Source: Diphasiastrum complanatum (lineage: Eukaryota; Streptophyta; Lycopodiopsida; Lycopodiales; Lycopodiaceae). Taken from it: DNA of 64,000 nucleotides. Every line of letters begins with the position of its first letter. The stretch's first letter is position 1. The position numbers were made by a program, and so were the translations under genes. This document shows, in pieces, positions 31,858 to 44,000 of this stretch. The notes under the pieces were generated by a model that saw only the letters and a list, made by a program, of their open reading frames with translations, searched no databases and was not told where the DNA came from. The DNA is taken from assembly GCA_029204225.1 (NCBI GenBank), contig CM055100.1, positions 56,934,239 to 56,998,238 on the forward strand, in the 5' to 3' direction.

Positions 31858-34800
31858 TCAATCCATGAATGCCTTGACCTTTAAACTTATTTCTGCAGAA
31901 AACTTCTTGTGTGCAGCCAAGCTTAATGTTTTAGTAAAAGTATCTGCTGTCATATCTTGCATTCGACAGTACTGCAATCTGACCTCTTTGTTGAGAACTT
32001 TGCTTCTGACATAGTGATACTTAAATTCAATGTGCTTAAACCTAGAATGAAATCTAGGTTGGCTGACAAGGCAATGGCACTTTGATTATCACAAAATAAT
32101 AATGTTGGAGCATATTGACTCAGACTGATATATGAAAGTAAGCTTCACCCAGATCGGTCATGTTGAATTCAGAGGATAGCATTGTCTTAGCTTCTTTTAT
32201 CAAATATTGTTGCTGAAGAGCAATGTGTCATCCACCTATAAAGTGATAATGGTAAAAGACTACTGCACTATCTTGAAGTAAACATTCAAGTCTGAAGAGC
32301 TTGGTGTATAGCCATGATCAATAAGGAAAGTATTGATTTTTTGAAACCACGCTCGAGTAGATTACTTCAAGCCATAAAGTGCCTTATGGAGTTTACACAC
32401 ATCATTGTGTTTACCTTGGATAATATAACTTTTGGGTTGCACCATGTAAATGTCTTCTTCGATAACTCCATTGAGATATGATGTTTGTACATCCATTTGA
32501 TGTATTTCCAAGTCTGCTACAACAACAAATGATAATAAAAGTTGAATAGAAGAACTCTTGACTACTGGACCGTAGGTCTCACTGTAATCGACGTTGTATA
32601 CTTGAGAAAATCCTCTGGCGACAAGTCGAGCTTTCTTTTTGTCGATGCTTCCGTCCGCTTTGTACTTGACTTTGAAAATCCATCTACAATCAACTACGTT
32701 TCTGCTAGCAGCTAATTCGACAATCGTCCATGTCTGGTTCTTGATAAGAGATGAATACTCTTTATCCATAGCTTCTTTCTAGAGATCGAAATCGGGCTGA
32801 CTGAGTGCCTCTTCGACAGTCGGCTCCTAAACAAGATAGGCTATAGACTCGTCAATATACCTGATAGGTGGTCTGCTAGTTCTTGATGATCTTCTGGGAA
32901 ATAGAGGAAGTTGATTACTTTCATCATGCTGCAGTTGTCATCATCTTCGGATTCGTCATTGATATGTTGTTCATCGAAAGTAGATGAACTTGGACCTTCG
33001 ACAGGAATAGTCAACTGAGGAACTGGGAAGTTCAATGTGTCGGATGAAATCGAAGAGTCAACTATATGGGCTTTGTCTTTTCCCTTGAGGTCAATAAACT
33101 GATCTTTGATGAAGATGACATCCCGATTAACGATTATCTTCGACTCGATAGGATCGAACATTTTGTAGGTTTGATATGAAGTAGTGTAGCTGATGAAAAT
33201 ACATTTGATGCTCTGGAAGTCGAGCTTCTTCCCGAGATCATGAGGAATCTGTGCATAAGCGATACATCCAAAAACTCATAAGTTTGATAAAGAAGGTTTG
33301 GTACCTGTCCAAATTTCGAATGGTGTTTTGTTTGAGAGACCTTTAGTAGGACATTTGTTCTGAATATAGGTTGTTGTTGAAACAGTTTCAGCCCAGAAGG
33401 ACTTCAGAAGTGTCGCTTGTGATAACATGCACTTTGCTGATTTGACTAATGTTCTATTCTTTCTCTCAACAAGATCATTTGACTGAGGCGAATAGGAGGT
33501 AATGTATTGTTGCTCAATGCCGTCATTAAGGCAGTACTCCTTGAATTTAGTGGAGATGTATTCTCCAGGCCGTTATTGGATCTCAGTGCTTTGATTTGTT
33601 TACCAGTCTAATTTTCTACATGCTCTTTGAATTATCTGAATTTGATGAAAGCTTGTGACTTCTATTTAATGAAGTAAACAACTGTTCTTTTGGAAAATCC
33701 GTCAATAAATGTAATAAAATACTTTGCATCTAGTAATGAAGGAGTTTGCATAGGTCCACATATATATGTATGAACAACAACTAACAGACCTTTTGCTACA
33801 TGTCTATAGCTCGATCTAAAAGGAATCCTAGTCTGCTTCCCAAAGATGTAGCTATGGCAAACAGGGACATCGACTTTACCAGAAGGATAGTCGAGATCAA
33901 GTACTAAGGATTGTCTGGACATGTTTGAAACAGATGCATAATTCAAGTGTCCTAAGCGAGTATGCCATTATAATGCTTTATTGACAAGAACAAAGGTTTT
34001 CAAAGCTTGACTAGAATCAGAATAACAATGTGCCAATCTATATAAGTATCCATGCCTCTTGCCGAGTGCAAGGATCTTATTACTCCTATCGATAATTTTG
34101 CATTGGTCAGATTCAAACTCCACCCTATGACCTAAATCCGTGATTCTACTTACTGATAACATATTTGTAGATAGTTTAGGAACATACAAGACTTTTGACA
34201 GTAGTTTGAATTGATCATGCAGGAACCTTAATCTTAAAATACCTTCACCGTCGATAGTGTGAGTGCTATCGTCACCAAGATGAACATACTTCTTTGTGTT
34301 GTAAGGCGTACATGATTGGAAAATTTCACGATGATTGGTCATATGTTGAGTAGCTTCGGAATCTAGAAACCACGAATCATTTGAATTCGCGTATTTGTCT
34401 TTGACTATAAAAGCGCCTTTGTCCATTTCGACTTCAGGAGATGCTGTAACTATATTTGCTTGGTGATCTGATTGCTTGGTTGCATTCTTCGCTTTGAGAA
34501 TTCGGCAATCTTGGATATCATGGTTATTGTGTTTGCAAGACCTGCAAAACATCTTCTTCTTTGACGAATGTGGATTTGATGATTGTTCTTGACCTTGAGT
34601 CTGTTTCCGATTTGATGTAGACTACTTGGAGCTTTTCTGCTTCTATCATTTCAAGCTCTTGTTGACATACAGAGCATGAGACGAAGAGGTAGACGAAGTG
34701 TCTTGACTTCTTCAATTATCTTCTTGCAGCAACATAGTGATAACTCTGGTAAGAGTTAAATCTGAGTGTGTCATGATGATCATCACCCAGTTCTCATATG

Positions 34801-35270
34801 TAGAGGGTAGACTTGAAGGTAATGTCATAATTGCATCTTGATCATCTATGACTGATCCGACAACGACCATCTATTGCAAGAGATTCTTAAACTGGTTAAT
34901 AGGATTCTTTATAGAATCATTATTCGACATCTTGAGTGTGAAGAATTTTCTTCGAAGATGTAACTTAGTGGTTACATCTCTCACATCATATAGTGAGCTC
35001 AAGATCTTCCAAACTTTCTTCAAAGTTCTGGCTTTAGCTACGCGGCCAATCTGAGTGTCTGATATATTGAGGATAATAAGCGCAAAAGCTTTACCATCCT
35101 TTGACTTCCATTTCGAGTCGTATGTGTCATCTTCAGGCTTCACTTTGATATTTGTAACAACATCCCACACCTCATTGGCGATTAGCAAGGTCTTCATCTT
35201 AAATTTCCATAAATGATAATTGGATCCATTCACCTTCTTTGATAAGACCGACTTTACTTTGAGAATCCAT
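31858..35270 (-). pseudogene. Copia-9 gag-pol, multiply broken
   Basis: Gag at ~34871-35270 (NGSNYHLWKFKMKTLL, LSSLYDVRDVTTKLHLRRKF). A zinc knuckle at ~34510-34550 (CRSCKHNNHDIQDC, CX2CX4HX4C). Protease at ~34350-34380 reads DSEATQHM instead of DSGA/T. Gag-pre-integrase and integrase start at 33662-33946; here the first catalytic aspartate, normally in D-L/I-CGP, reads YICGP. The integrase remainder at 33160-33650 is in pieces. RT at 32362-32769 has KARLVARGFSQ and QMDVQTSYLNG. The YVDD region is at ~32230 with stops. Then RNase H begins only at CDNQSA (~32095), so the YTDADW...STEAEY half is deleted. The tail ADTFTKTLS ends at a TGA at 31858-31860. Not functional. Confidence 0.85.
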
Positions 35271-35449
35271 CTGGAACTTTAGATTGTGGATGATTCGATT
35301 GTAGTTAAGAGAAAGATATAGTGCTGTGGAAATCAATTCTTTGATACCAAAACAAATTGATTGGAACTGAAGAATAATTTGATATCGCAAAAGATACCAA
35401 GCATAAAAGTAATAGTATTAGGCCTTGAAGAATCAATGCTCTGATACCA

Positions 35450-36268
35450 TGTTGAAAAGAGGTGTGTGAAAGAAAGGTCGAACTCGAAAAGAAAAGAATT
35501 CGAATGACAAGAAAGAAAATTTATTGTGCGTAGTGGAATAAACTATCTTCCTCTTTCTTTATGCATGACTATCAATTTCGAGCAAAACAATAGTGATAGA
35601 AATCACATTTGATCTTATAGTAACTAATTTTGAGATCATTAGTACTACAGTGATTACGTAGCCAAACATTAAGCATCGAAACATCAGACAAATAATTTGT
35701 CATGAAACATTAGACAAATAATTAGTTGTGAAACATTAGACAAATAATTAGTTGCGAAGAACCATAGAAACGCATACATTTTGAGACAAGGCTGGACGCA
35801 ATAAGAAGATAGTATTGATTCAGTGTGGAAGCAAAACAAATGTAAATGAGTACAACAAGTTGTAGATCGGAGCCACGTACACTAAGCTATCTCAAAGCGG
35901 CTAATGTAAGTCTGAATTAAGTGAAACTACTGAAAAGCAGTAAGCGCAATAGCAATCTCTAATCAACTCTAAAGAACTGAGCTAGAATGCTCAAGAGTGT
36001 ACAAGTTCGCAGGCTTGAGAGAGAGAAAAAAATATTTGATACTTAATCCTCTTCTTGATCATCAGATGTTGAAATATGAATAACTATGCCAGTCGGTGGC
36101 TTTGGTTGTAAACAGTCTGTCTGCAAATAAGAACATAAATTATCACTGTGAGCCATTTTGAGTAGTTATGCAGACTGTGTAAAAACACTAAGAAAGCTGT
36201 AGGTCTGGACAAAAGTTGGACGAAGATTAAAATGTCGATTAGTCGATTAGTGGGAAAATAATCCAACA
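35450..36268 (-). repeat. 5' LTR of Copia-9
   Basis: 819 bp, TGTTGAAAAGAGG...ATCCAACA. It aligns with 30904-31844 apart from the ~120-bp deletion (near 36083) and scattered substitutions. Confidence 0.85.
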
Positions 36269-38875
36269 GCACTTACACTCAAGATGAGTGAAGGCACCTC
36301 AGTCAACAATCACCTGAATGAATTCAAACAGTTGCTGAATCAATATGTTGTCATAGGTTTTTCTATTTCAGAAGAAGACTCAACTATGTCTCTTCTCGCC
36401 AGTCTTCCATCCTCCTATGACAACATAGTATTGCTTTTGAGAAATACTCCTGCGTTGTCTCTCCAGACACTGACAACAAGCCTATTGCAAGAAGAAGTCA
36501 GGAGAAAAAGCTTATCCACAACGAGGACCAAGTCAATGGCATTGTACTCTAATAAGCAGCAGTCCAAGAAGAAGAAGAACTTCAAGGACAAGAAGAGAAG
36601 GTGGAACAACCAGTCTCCATGCAACAACAACAGCAACAACACATTCAACCACCATCATCCAAGACCAGACTCTTTTGTAGGTATTGCAAAAGATCGAATC
36701 ACGACATAAAGGATTGTCACATCCTCAAGCACAATGGAGCGAGGAAGAAGATGCAGCAGCACCAAGAGGGAGGCTCTGACACTGTTAGAAATCCACAAGA
36801 AGAGGACAAGGAGCTGATGGTACAAGGTCAACCAAGTAGAGATGCCTATCAATGGTATCTTGATTCAGGTACTTCACAGCACATGACGCCATGCAAGAAC
36901 CTATTTTCTACTCTCACAATAATAGATTCAAAGTACATTTTCTTCGGTGGCTCAAGTTCACACAAGGTTGAAGGACAAGGTTCCATTCGACTGTAGTTCC
37001 CTGACGGCATCACTAGACAACTAAATGGTGTACTTTATGTACCCAAATTAACAAAGAATTTATTATCTATCAACAAGATTATTGATCAAGGCTATAGAGC
37101 TCTGTTTATTGCTAGTCGATGTACTATTTTTGATGAGAACTCCAATGAAATCCTCTCTACACACAGAGAAGAAAATTTGTATATCTTGAGTCACGATTAT
37201 GCACTTATTGTGAGTAACTTTGATGCTCATGTTTGGCATCAAAGACTAGGTCATTTACATGCATCATAACAAATTGGTCAAGGATATGAATATCAATGCT
37301 ATTTCTACAACTAATCAAACTGCCTGTGAAAATTGTCTAGGGAAACAACCTAGAACAAAATTTTCAAGAGGACAAGCCAAAAGAGTGAAGTCCATTCAGT
37401 CACTAATTTGCAGTGACTTATGTGATCCTATGAGCGTTCACTCTTTGGGTCAAGCTCTATATTTCATTACATTTATTGATGACTTCTCCTGAATTCACTA
37501 GAGTCATGTTCATAAAGAACAAGTCAAAAGCATTCAATTGCTTCAAGGAATTCAAGCAATATGCTGAGAATCAGACTGGTCAGAAAATCAAGGCCCTGTA
37601 TTCAGGGGGAGTGTACCTATCAAATGAAATAGCGGACTACTTATCATCATGTGGCGTGCACCATCAGTCACAACCAGCTACACTCCACAGCAGAATGGCG
37701 TAGCTGAGCAAAAGAACTGAACATTATTGGAAGCTGCATGACTGTCAATGCTCAATTACCCTAGAATTTTTCAGGTTGAAGCAATTTCTACAGTCTGCTA
37801 TCTGCAAAATTATTCCAGCATGAAAACAGTCGACTCCAACACACCCTTTGAAGCCTACTATGGCTACAAACCAAGTCTGAAACATTTACATATATTCGGA
37901 TGTCTCTGCTATGATCAAATTAGCTATGTTCAAATGTAGGAGTTTGTCCCAACAGCTCCATTTACCATCAATGGATTATATGTTGATGATTCTTTAATTA
38001 TCAACAATTCAAATCAGTTATTACAAGAAACCAAATCTATGCTTTTGTCAGAATTTGAGATGACTGATTTAGGCCCAGTCCATTACCTACTCGGTATGGA
38101 GATTCACAGAGATCACGCAGGCAAAAGGATTACTATAACCCAAGAGTCCTATCTAAACAATGTATTTCACAGATATGGCATGGATGACTGCAAGCCCATA
38201 GATACACCTATGGATCTAGGATCTAAGCTGTCCAAAGACATGTGCCCCAGAACTCAAGCAGATCAACAAGAAATGTACAGATATCCTTATTAGTTCGTCA
38301 TAGAATCTATAATGTATTCTATGGTCTGCACGCGACCTAATCTAGCATATGCAGTAAGCACATTGTCTCAATACATGTCCAATTCGGGCTTATAGCATTG
38401 GAAAGCTCTGCAAAGAGTTCTAAGGTAGGAGACGTGGATACTAGAAAATCCACATCAGGTTATATTTGTTTTCTTGCAGGAGCACCCATTTCATGGAATA
38501 GCAGATTGCAGAAATACGTTTCGTTGTCCTCCACAGAATCTGAATATGTTGTAGCTACATCAATAGTGAAGGAGATAATTTGGCTAAGAAGGCTACTATA
38601 GGATCTGCAATTCCCACAGATTGGTCCAACAGTACTCTAGTGCGACAATTAGAGCTGCATAGCTCTATCTTTAAACCCACACACTCATGCTAGAACTAAA
38701 CACATAAAAGTTTAGCTCCATTTTCTTAGAGAGAAAGTTCAGAACCAAGATGTTGTACTAAGTTATCGTCATATAGATAGTATGTTGGCTAATATTTTGA
38801 CAAAGCCTTTGTCCAAAGATCAACATTCTACCTTAGTAGATATGATAAATCTCAATTGTAGTTCAGAATCATAGT
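36269..38875 (+). pseudogene. Copia-8 gag end - protease - integrase - RT/RNase H, with RT core deleted
   Basis: Gag resumes at 36284 (VNNHLNEFKQLLNQ, LASLPSSYDNIV). Gln-rich linker, then a zinc knuckle at ~36673-36720 (CRYCKRSNHDIKDC). The protease site DSGTSQHM at ~36865 is intact. Gag-pre-integrase WHQRLGH at ~37236. Integrase start at 37430-37495 and pieces onward with frameshifts. The integrase C-terminal HLHIFGCLCY at ~37885 is followed within ~75 bases by GLYVDDSLII (~37980): the RT fingers and first palm motif are missing. Connection, then RNase H at 38398-38601 (STSGYICFLAG, SSTESEYVVA) and the tail ILTKPLSKDQH to ~38875. More than ten frame changes or stops. Confidence 0.85.
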
Positions 38876-38893
38876 AGTAAGCTTAAGAGGGAG

Positions 38894-39385
38894 TGTTGGA
38901 GTTTAATCTTACTCCTACTCTTCCTAATTGCCCTCCTTTCTCTCAATTTTACTCTCTCAAATGAAACCTGCAAAAAATGAACTGTTTTTCAACAGTTTGC
39001 ATATTTGAATTGATTGTCATTACAGTCTGCATTTTTACTCGGGTTTTTCCACAGGCAAAAAACCCGACACCCGACACTATTGCCATTTTACCTTCAGGCC
39101 ATCTTGACTAACTAAGTGTTTTGCAACACTGATCCTAAATTGGTTTTTAGGCTATTTAGGCACGTTCAGAAATGCGACACTATTTTGCAAAAAATGTGAC
39201 ACTACATTTTTCCTCGCATTTTCTGAGAGGCGACAATGTGCAAAAAACCGACTTTGCATTTTTACATGCAGTTTATGACAGGCGACAATTTGCAAAAAAA
39301 CGACACTACATTTTTACATGCAGTTTATGACAGGCGACACTTTGCAAAAAAAGACGACATTGTAGTTTTAGGCAGGATTCTGCAC
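38894..39385 (+). repeat. Truncated 3' LTR of Copia-8
   Basis: It follows the polypurine tract taagagggag (38884-38893) and starts TGTTGGAGTTTAATC. It aligns with the first ~490 bp of the 5' LTR including the ~52-bp repeat array (about 39170-39350). Homology stops near 39385, where Copia-10 gag begins without any LTR. Confidence 0.85.
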
Positions 39386-39883
39386 AGGCAAAAACCCGAG
39401 AAACCAGCCACAAAATGTGGAAAAGGCTACAAGCCAAACATGAGAAAATGTCAAGTGCAGAGATCTTGCATCTCAATAACCAACTTTTGAACATGAAGTG
39501 GGACGGCAATGATCTAGACAAGCATGCTAGGAAGATGAAGGCCATCTTTGATCAACTGGAAGCTGCAAATCATAATCATGCTATTCCACCGGAGCAACAG
39601 TTCTTACATTTCATAAGAACTCTACTATCCTCCTACTACAACATGAGGTCAATACTCATGAAGACACCTAATATGACATTCAGTGATGTTGTTAAAGCTA
39701 TAGCAGATGAAGTCATCATTAGAGATCATACTAATTGTCAAGACAGCGGAGACCAAGCATCTTTTGTCAGAAAAAAGCATAAAGAAAAAGCCCAGAAGCA
39801 AAGCCCATCTTCAACCAAGCAAGAACGCAGCTCAAGGCCGCTTGTGGTATGCAATTACTGCAAGAAGAAAGGACACTTGGAGA
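39386..39883 (+). pseudogene. Copia-10 gag, broken inside the zinc knuckle by Copia-11
   Basis: Frame 39415-39890: copia gag with EILHLNNQLLNMKW, HARKMKAIFDQLEAAN and FLHFIRTLLSSYYNM, a basic linker, then CNYCKKKGH, the first three ligands of a CX2CX4HX4C knuckle. The TG of the Copia-11 LTR begins right after ggaga at 39879-39883. The knuckle's last cysteine is found at 45455 onward. The 5' end (LTR, leader, gag start) of Copia-10 is missing against the Copia-8 LTR. Confidence 0.88.
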
Positions 39884-40147
39884 TGTTAGAAATCAATGGT
39901 AAACTTCATTGTTAATGTTTATGATATACATTAATATTGACAGTTGTTACCAGCTGTATTAGTCGTAGGCTAGTCTATTAGTCTATTCGTAGGTTTTCTC
40001 TCTCTATCAGGGTTCTGGGTTTATATGTACATTTTATATTCAGTATGATTGTAGTGTGATAGTGTGATATTGTGTGTTCTTCTTCTGCCTCCCTACTTGG
40101 TGATTGCTTATGGTGAATGCTTGATGTTGCATATCTGATTCTTGACA
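39884..40147 (+). repeat. 5' LTR of Copia-11
   Basis: 264 bp, TGTTAGAAATC...ATTCTTGACA. One of the shortest LTRs in the window. Confidence 0.92.
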
Positions 40148-41050
40148 TGGTATCAAAGCTACGATAGTCTTGCGTGCCTAATCAGTGGATACAGCTTGTC
40201 ACAGGCTCCGCAATGAAGTGAGAAAGTCCTTCACAGGAGGTGAAAGCTTGGAGAGACAAAAACGGTTGGAAGAAATCCTTCTTGATGTATTTTGCAAGTT
40301 TTGGAGCTCACAATTATTAGTGGGAAACAAAGACACAGTCTCAGAGGCATCAGAAAGGCTAGGGCAACATCAGACAGATGAAAAATCTGTTGAGTGGAAA
40401 ACTTTTAACAATTTTTTTTTTTTAATCTTTGTGAAAAGTGTCATTTGTCAGAGAGTTGTGCCAAGAAATCTCTCATTTGTTTGTTTGGGGTACTGCAAAT
40501 CACACCAGACAGTGTCTAGTACTGCCATTTAGAGCTTTGAGGCTTCATACTTTTCACATTATTGATATCTGTCTATTTGAACAATCACTCGTTTCGAAAT
40601 CTAAGCAAAGAGGAGGCGGCGTAGCCGCCGCGCCGAAGTAGAGAATCTAGAATATTCCCTCTAAAAGCTCTTATATTCTCTCCTTTTTTATATCCATACC
40701 AATATCGGATCCAAGCGCGCTAGCTGAAGAGAAACTTGAGCAGTCGTACATCTGCGCTCCAGTCCGATATTGCATGTTCGTACCGATATCGGATCCAAGC
40801 GCACGAGCTAAAGAGAATTCTGAGCAGTTGTACATCCACGCTTCAGTTCGATATCGCATGCTCCAATATCAGATCCACGTGCACAAGTTAAAGAGGATCT
40901 TGACAGTTGTACTTCCGCGCTCCATTCCGATATCAAGTGTATAACCAAAAAAAAAATTATTATACAGTTCTGTGGCGTGATAAAATTTGGAGACTAAGTT
41001 GTGTGCTCAAACTGAGCCATTTTTGTGATCCGAACTTGTCTATCCAGTAA
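40148..41050 (+). other. Copia-11 leader, with unexplained open frame and ~82-bp tandem repeat
   Basis: From primer site to gag ATG. A plus-strand frame (40185-40532) carries a hydrophilic, charged segment (HRLRNEVRKSFTGGESLERQ ...) of about 70 residues before it becomes T-rich. I do not recognise it. At 40690-40935 three units of 80-84 bp start with atatcggatcc (40702, 40786, 40866) and contain gagcagtygtacatc and cgctccagtycgatat. Confidence 0.6.
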
Positions 41051-44000
41051 TGGCAACTCTAAGTGAGAGTGTCCTCAATTAGTCAAGCAAATTGGAAGGA
41101 GCCGGCAACTATGCAGTTTTTAAATTCAAACTGAAGAACATTTTGATAGAAAAGGAGCTATGGGAGATCGTGACAGGTGAAGAGACAAGGCCATTGATTG
41201 AAGAAGATCAACGGGCATTTGACAGAAGAAAACGAAAATCACAGAATGTCATCAACTTATCAGTTAGAGATGCAATTATTGCCTACATTTCGGATTCAGA
41301 AGGACCAAAAGAAGCATGGGATACATTGAAGGCATTGTTTGAGACCACAAACACATCTCGAGTGCTATTCTTGAAGACGACGCTGCACACATTGCGGATG
41401 GATGATGGTGCAACTGTTGCTAATCACCTACTAAAGATCAAAGAGATTCGTGACCAATTAGCAGCAGTTGGAGAGCGAGTACAAGATCGTGAGATCGTGT
41501 AGTTGACATTGAATAGTTTGAGTGAGTCACATCAGATGTTTGTGACAAGTATAGCCACACCGGAAAATCTTCCAACCTATGAAGAGTTAGGTGGATTGCT
41601 TTTGCAGGAAGAACAACGTCAAGAGAACTTGAGTCATTGCAACAGGGAATTTGATCAAGCTCTTGCAGTCCGGGGACGTGGTGGTAGATTTGGTCGTGGA
41701 AGACACCAATCAAGAGGTGGAAACTCAAATAGTGGATCATTCCAACAATTTCAAGAACAATCCAATGATGGCCCAAATCGAGGCAATTGGAATCAAGGCC
41801 AAAGATGCGGCTATTCCAAGCAAAATAAACTTGAAAATTGTAGGTATTGCAACAAATCTGGCCACTGGGAGTGTGAATGCTTCAAGAAACAGAAGGAGAT
41901 GGAACAAAGAAAAGACAAAGGGCAAGTGGAAAATTATGTTGATCAACATCAATTTGATGATTATTATTATGAAACCAATTATACTGATCAACATCAATAC
42001 GATGATGATCAATATGAAGATGATACAGGTGAGAGCTCAAAATTGTTCATTACAGCATTAATGACAAGTAATGAAACCATGATACTTGGTACATTGATAG
42101 TGGTGCATCCAAGCACATGACTTCAAGGAAAGAGTGGTTTTCAGAACTCAAGGAAACTCACAATGGTGATGAAGTTGGACAAGCCGATGGCAAATTGCTA
42201 TCTGTTAAAGGAGTTGGAGTGGTATCAGTGAAGTTAGCTAGCGGGAAGATAAAGCGGATAAGCAATGTGCAATATGTACCTGGCTTAGCTAACAATCTAC
42301 TATTTGTTGGGACGATGGCTGATCAACAACTCAAGGTTGATTTTGACAGCGACAAATGTCTTGTCAAAGACATCAAGAATCACTACAAAGTGATTGCTAT
42401 AGGAGCTAGAGTCAACGGGAATCGACTCTACAAATTGAATGCGAGATCTTTTGCTCAAGCTATGGTAAGAACGGTTGATAGTCAAAGTGATCTTTGGCAT
42501 CAATGATTTGGTCATATTAGTGCTCAAAGTTTATAGATTCTCAAAAGAGGTAATCTGGTTATAGGATTGCTTGATATTTCTTTTGAAGATAAAATTTGTG
42601 AAGGTTGCATTTTGCGAAAACAAAACAGAGAGAGGTTTCCCAAAAGTGGAGCAAGGAGAGCCAGTGGCATTCTAGATCTTGTCCACATTGATCTATGTGG
42701 ACCTATGCAAACTAGATCTCTTAGTGGCTACTATTACTTTATCACCTTCATTGATGATTATAGCATATGCATTTGGATTTATTTCATAAGCAAGTAATCA
42801 GATGCTTTTGCTAAGTTCAAGGAATTCAAGGCATTAGTTGAAAAGCAAACAGGATGTTGCATCAAAACTTTGAGATCTGATGGAGGTGGTGAGTATTTTT
42901 TGACAAAATTTATTGATTCTTGCAAAGATCAAGGGATCAAGAGGCAGACTACAACACCTTATTCACCACAGCAAAATGGAGTTGCAGAACAATAGAACAG
43001 ATCTATTGTTGAGATGGCCAGGGCGATGCTCAAAAGCAAGGGTCTGCCAAACACCTTTTGGGCAGAAGCTTGTAGCACAGCTACGCACATCCTGAATCGG
43101 TGTCCTACAAAATCCGTGGAGGTAAGACACCTCATGAAGCTGTTATTGGAAAGAAACCTAATATTTCTCATTTGAGAGTATTTGGTTGTGATGCTTATGC
43201 TCATATTCCTAATGAGAAACAAAGGAAATTGGTTGCAAAAGCTATCAAGTGTATTTTCCTTGGATATGATGAGAAGGCCAAGGCATACAAGATGTATGAC
43301 ACAAATGCACAGAAGCTTGTAATTTCTAGGGATGCTACGTTTGACGAGATGGGCCAAGGTGAACAATCTGAAGTAATCACTGAACCTTTTGATGCGGGAG
43401 CGAAAGTACAGGTCAAGAAGGAAGTGGATTTTGATATAGAAAATCCATTGGACAAAGGCAAGCCTGATGCTGAAATTCCCAAGAGAGTACCTAGATGGTA
43501 CTTATCAGTCACAGATGGTGCAAAGAAGGGAGATACTCCCAAATCTAGTGAGTAGGGAGAGCTTAGAAGATCAAGTAGAAATAAAAAATCTCCTGCAAGA
43601 TTAGAGATGAATCTAGTCCTAATGGGATCCATCTTAACGACTCAAGAACCTAAAACTTTCAACGAAACAAAGGAGCACAAGGAGTGGCGTGTAGCTATAG
43701 AAACAGAAATGGAGGCTATATCGAAGAACAAAACGTGGGACTTGGTTGAGCTACCTGATGATAAGACGCCTATCACATGTAAGTGGATCTACAAGACGAA
43801 GTATGAAGCGGATGGGCAACTCAACAAGTACAAGGCATGATTAGTTGCAAGAGGTTTTGAGCAGCAGGAAGGTATAGACTTTGAGGAGACCTTTGCACCT
43901 GTAGCCAAAATGGTAACTATTCGTTCTATCATTGCAATTTCTGCTTTCTATGCTTGGAAAATCCAGCAAATGGACGTCAAATTTGCTTTTCTTAATGGAG

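Larger units (their letters stand above)
30904..36268 (-). mobile_element. Copia-9, 5.4-kb two-LTR copia element inserted in Copia-8 gag
   Basis: LTRs at 30904-31844 and 35450-36268 both run TGTTG...CCAACA. The flanks are gtact (30899-30903) and gcact (36269-36273), a 5-bp target duplication with one mismatch. The polypurine tract is minus-strand attaaggggggag at ~31845-31856, and the primer-binding site is gctctgatacca at 35438-35449. Transcription would run right to left from the right LTR. Coding capacity is degenerate (see the pseudogene entry). The two LTRs differ by many substitutions and a ~120-bp deletion in the right one, so the insertion is old. Confidence 0.9.
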
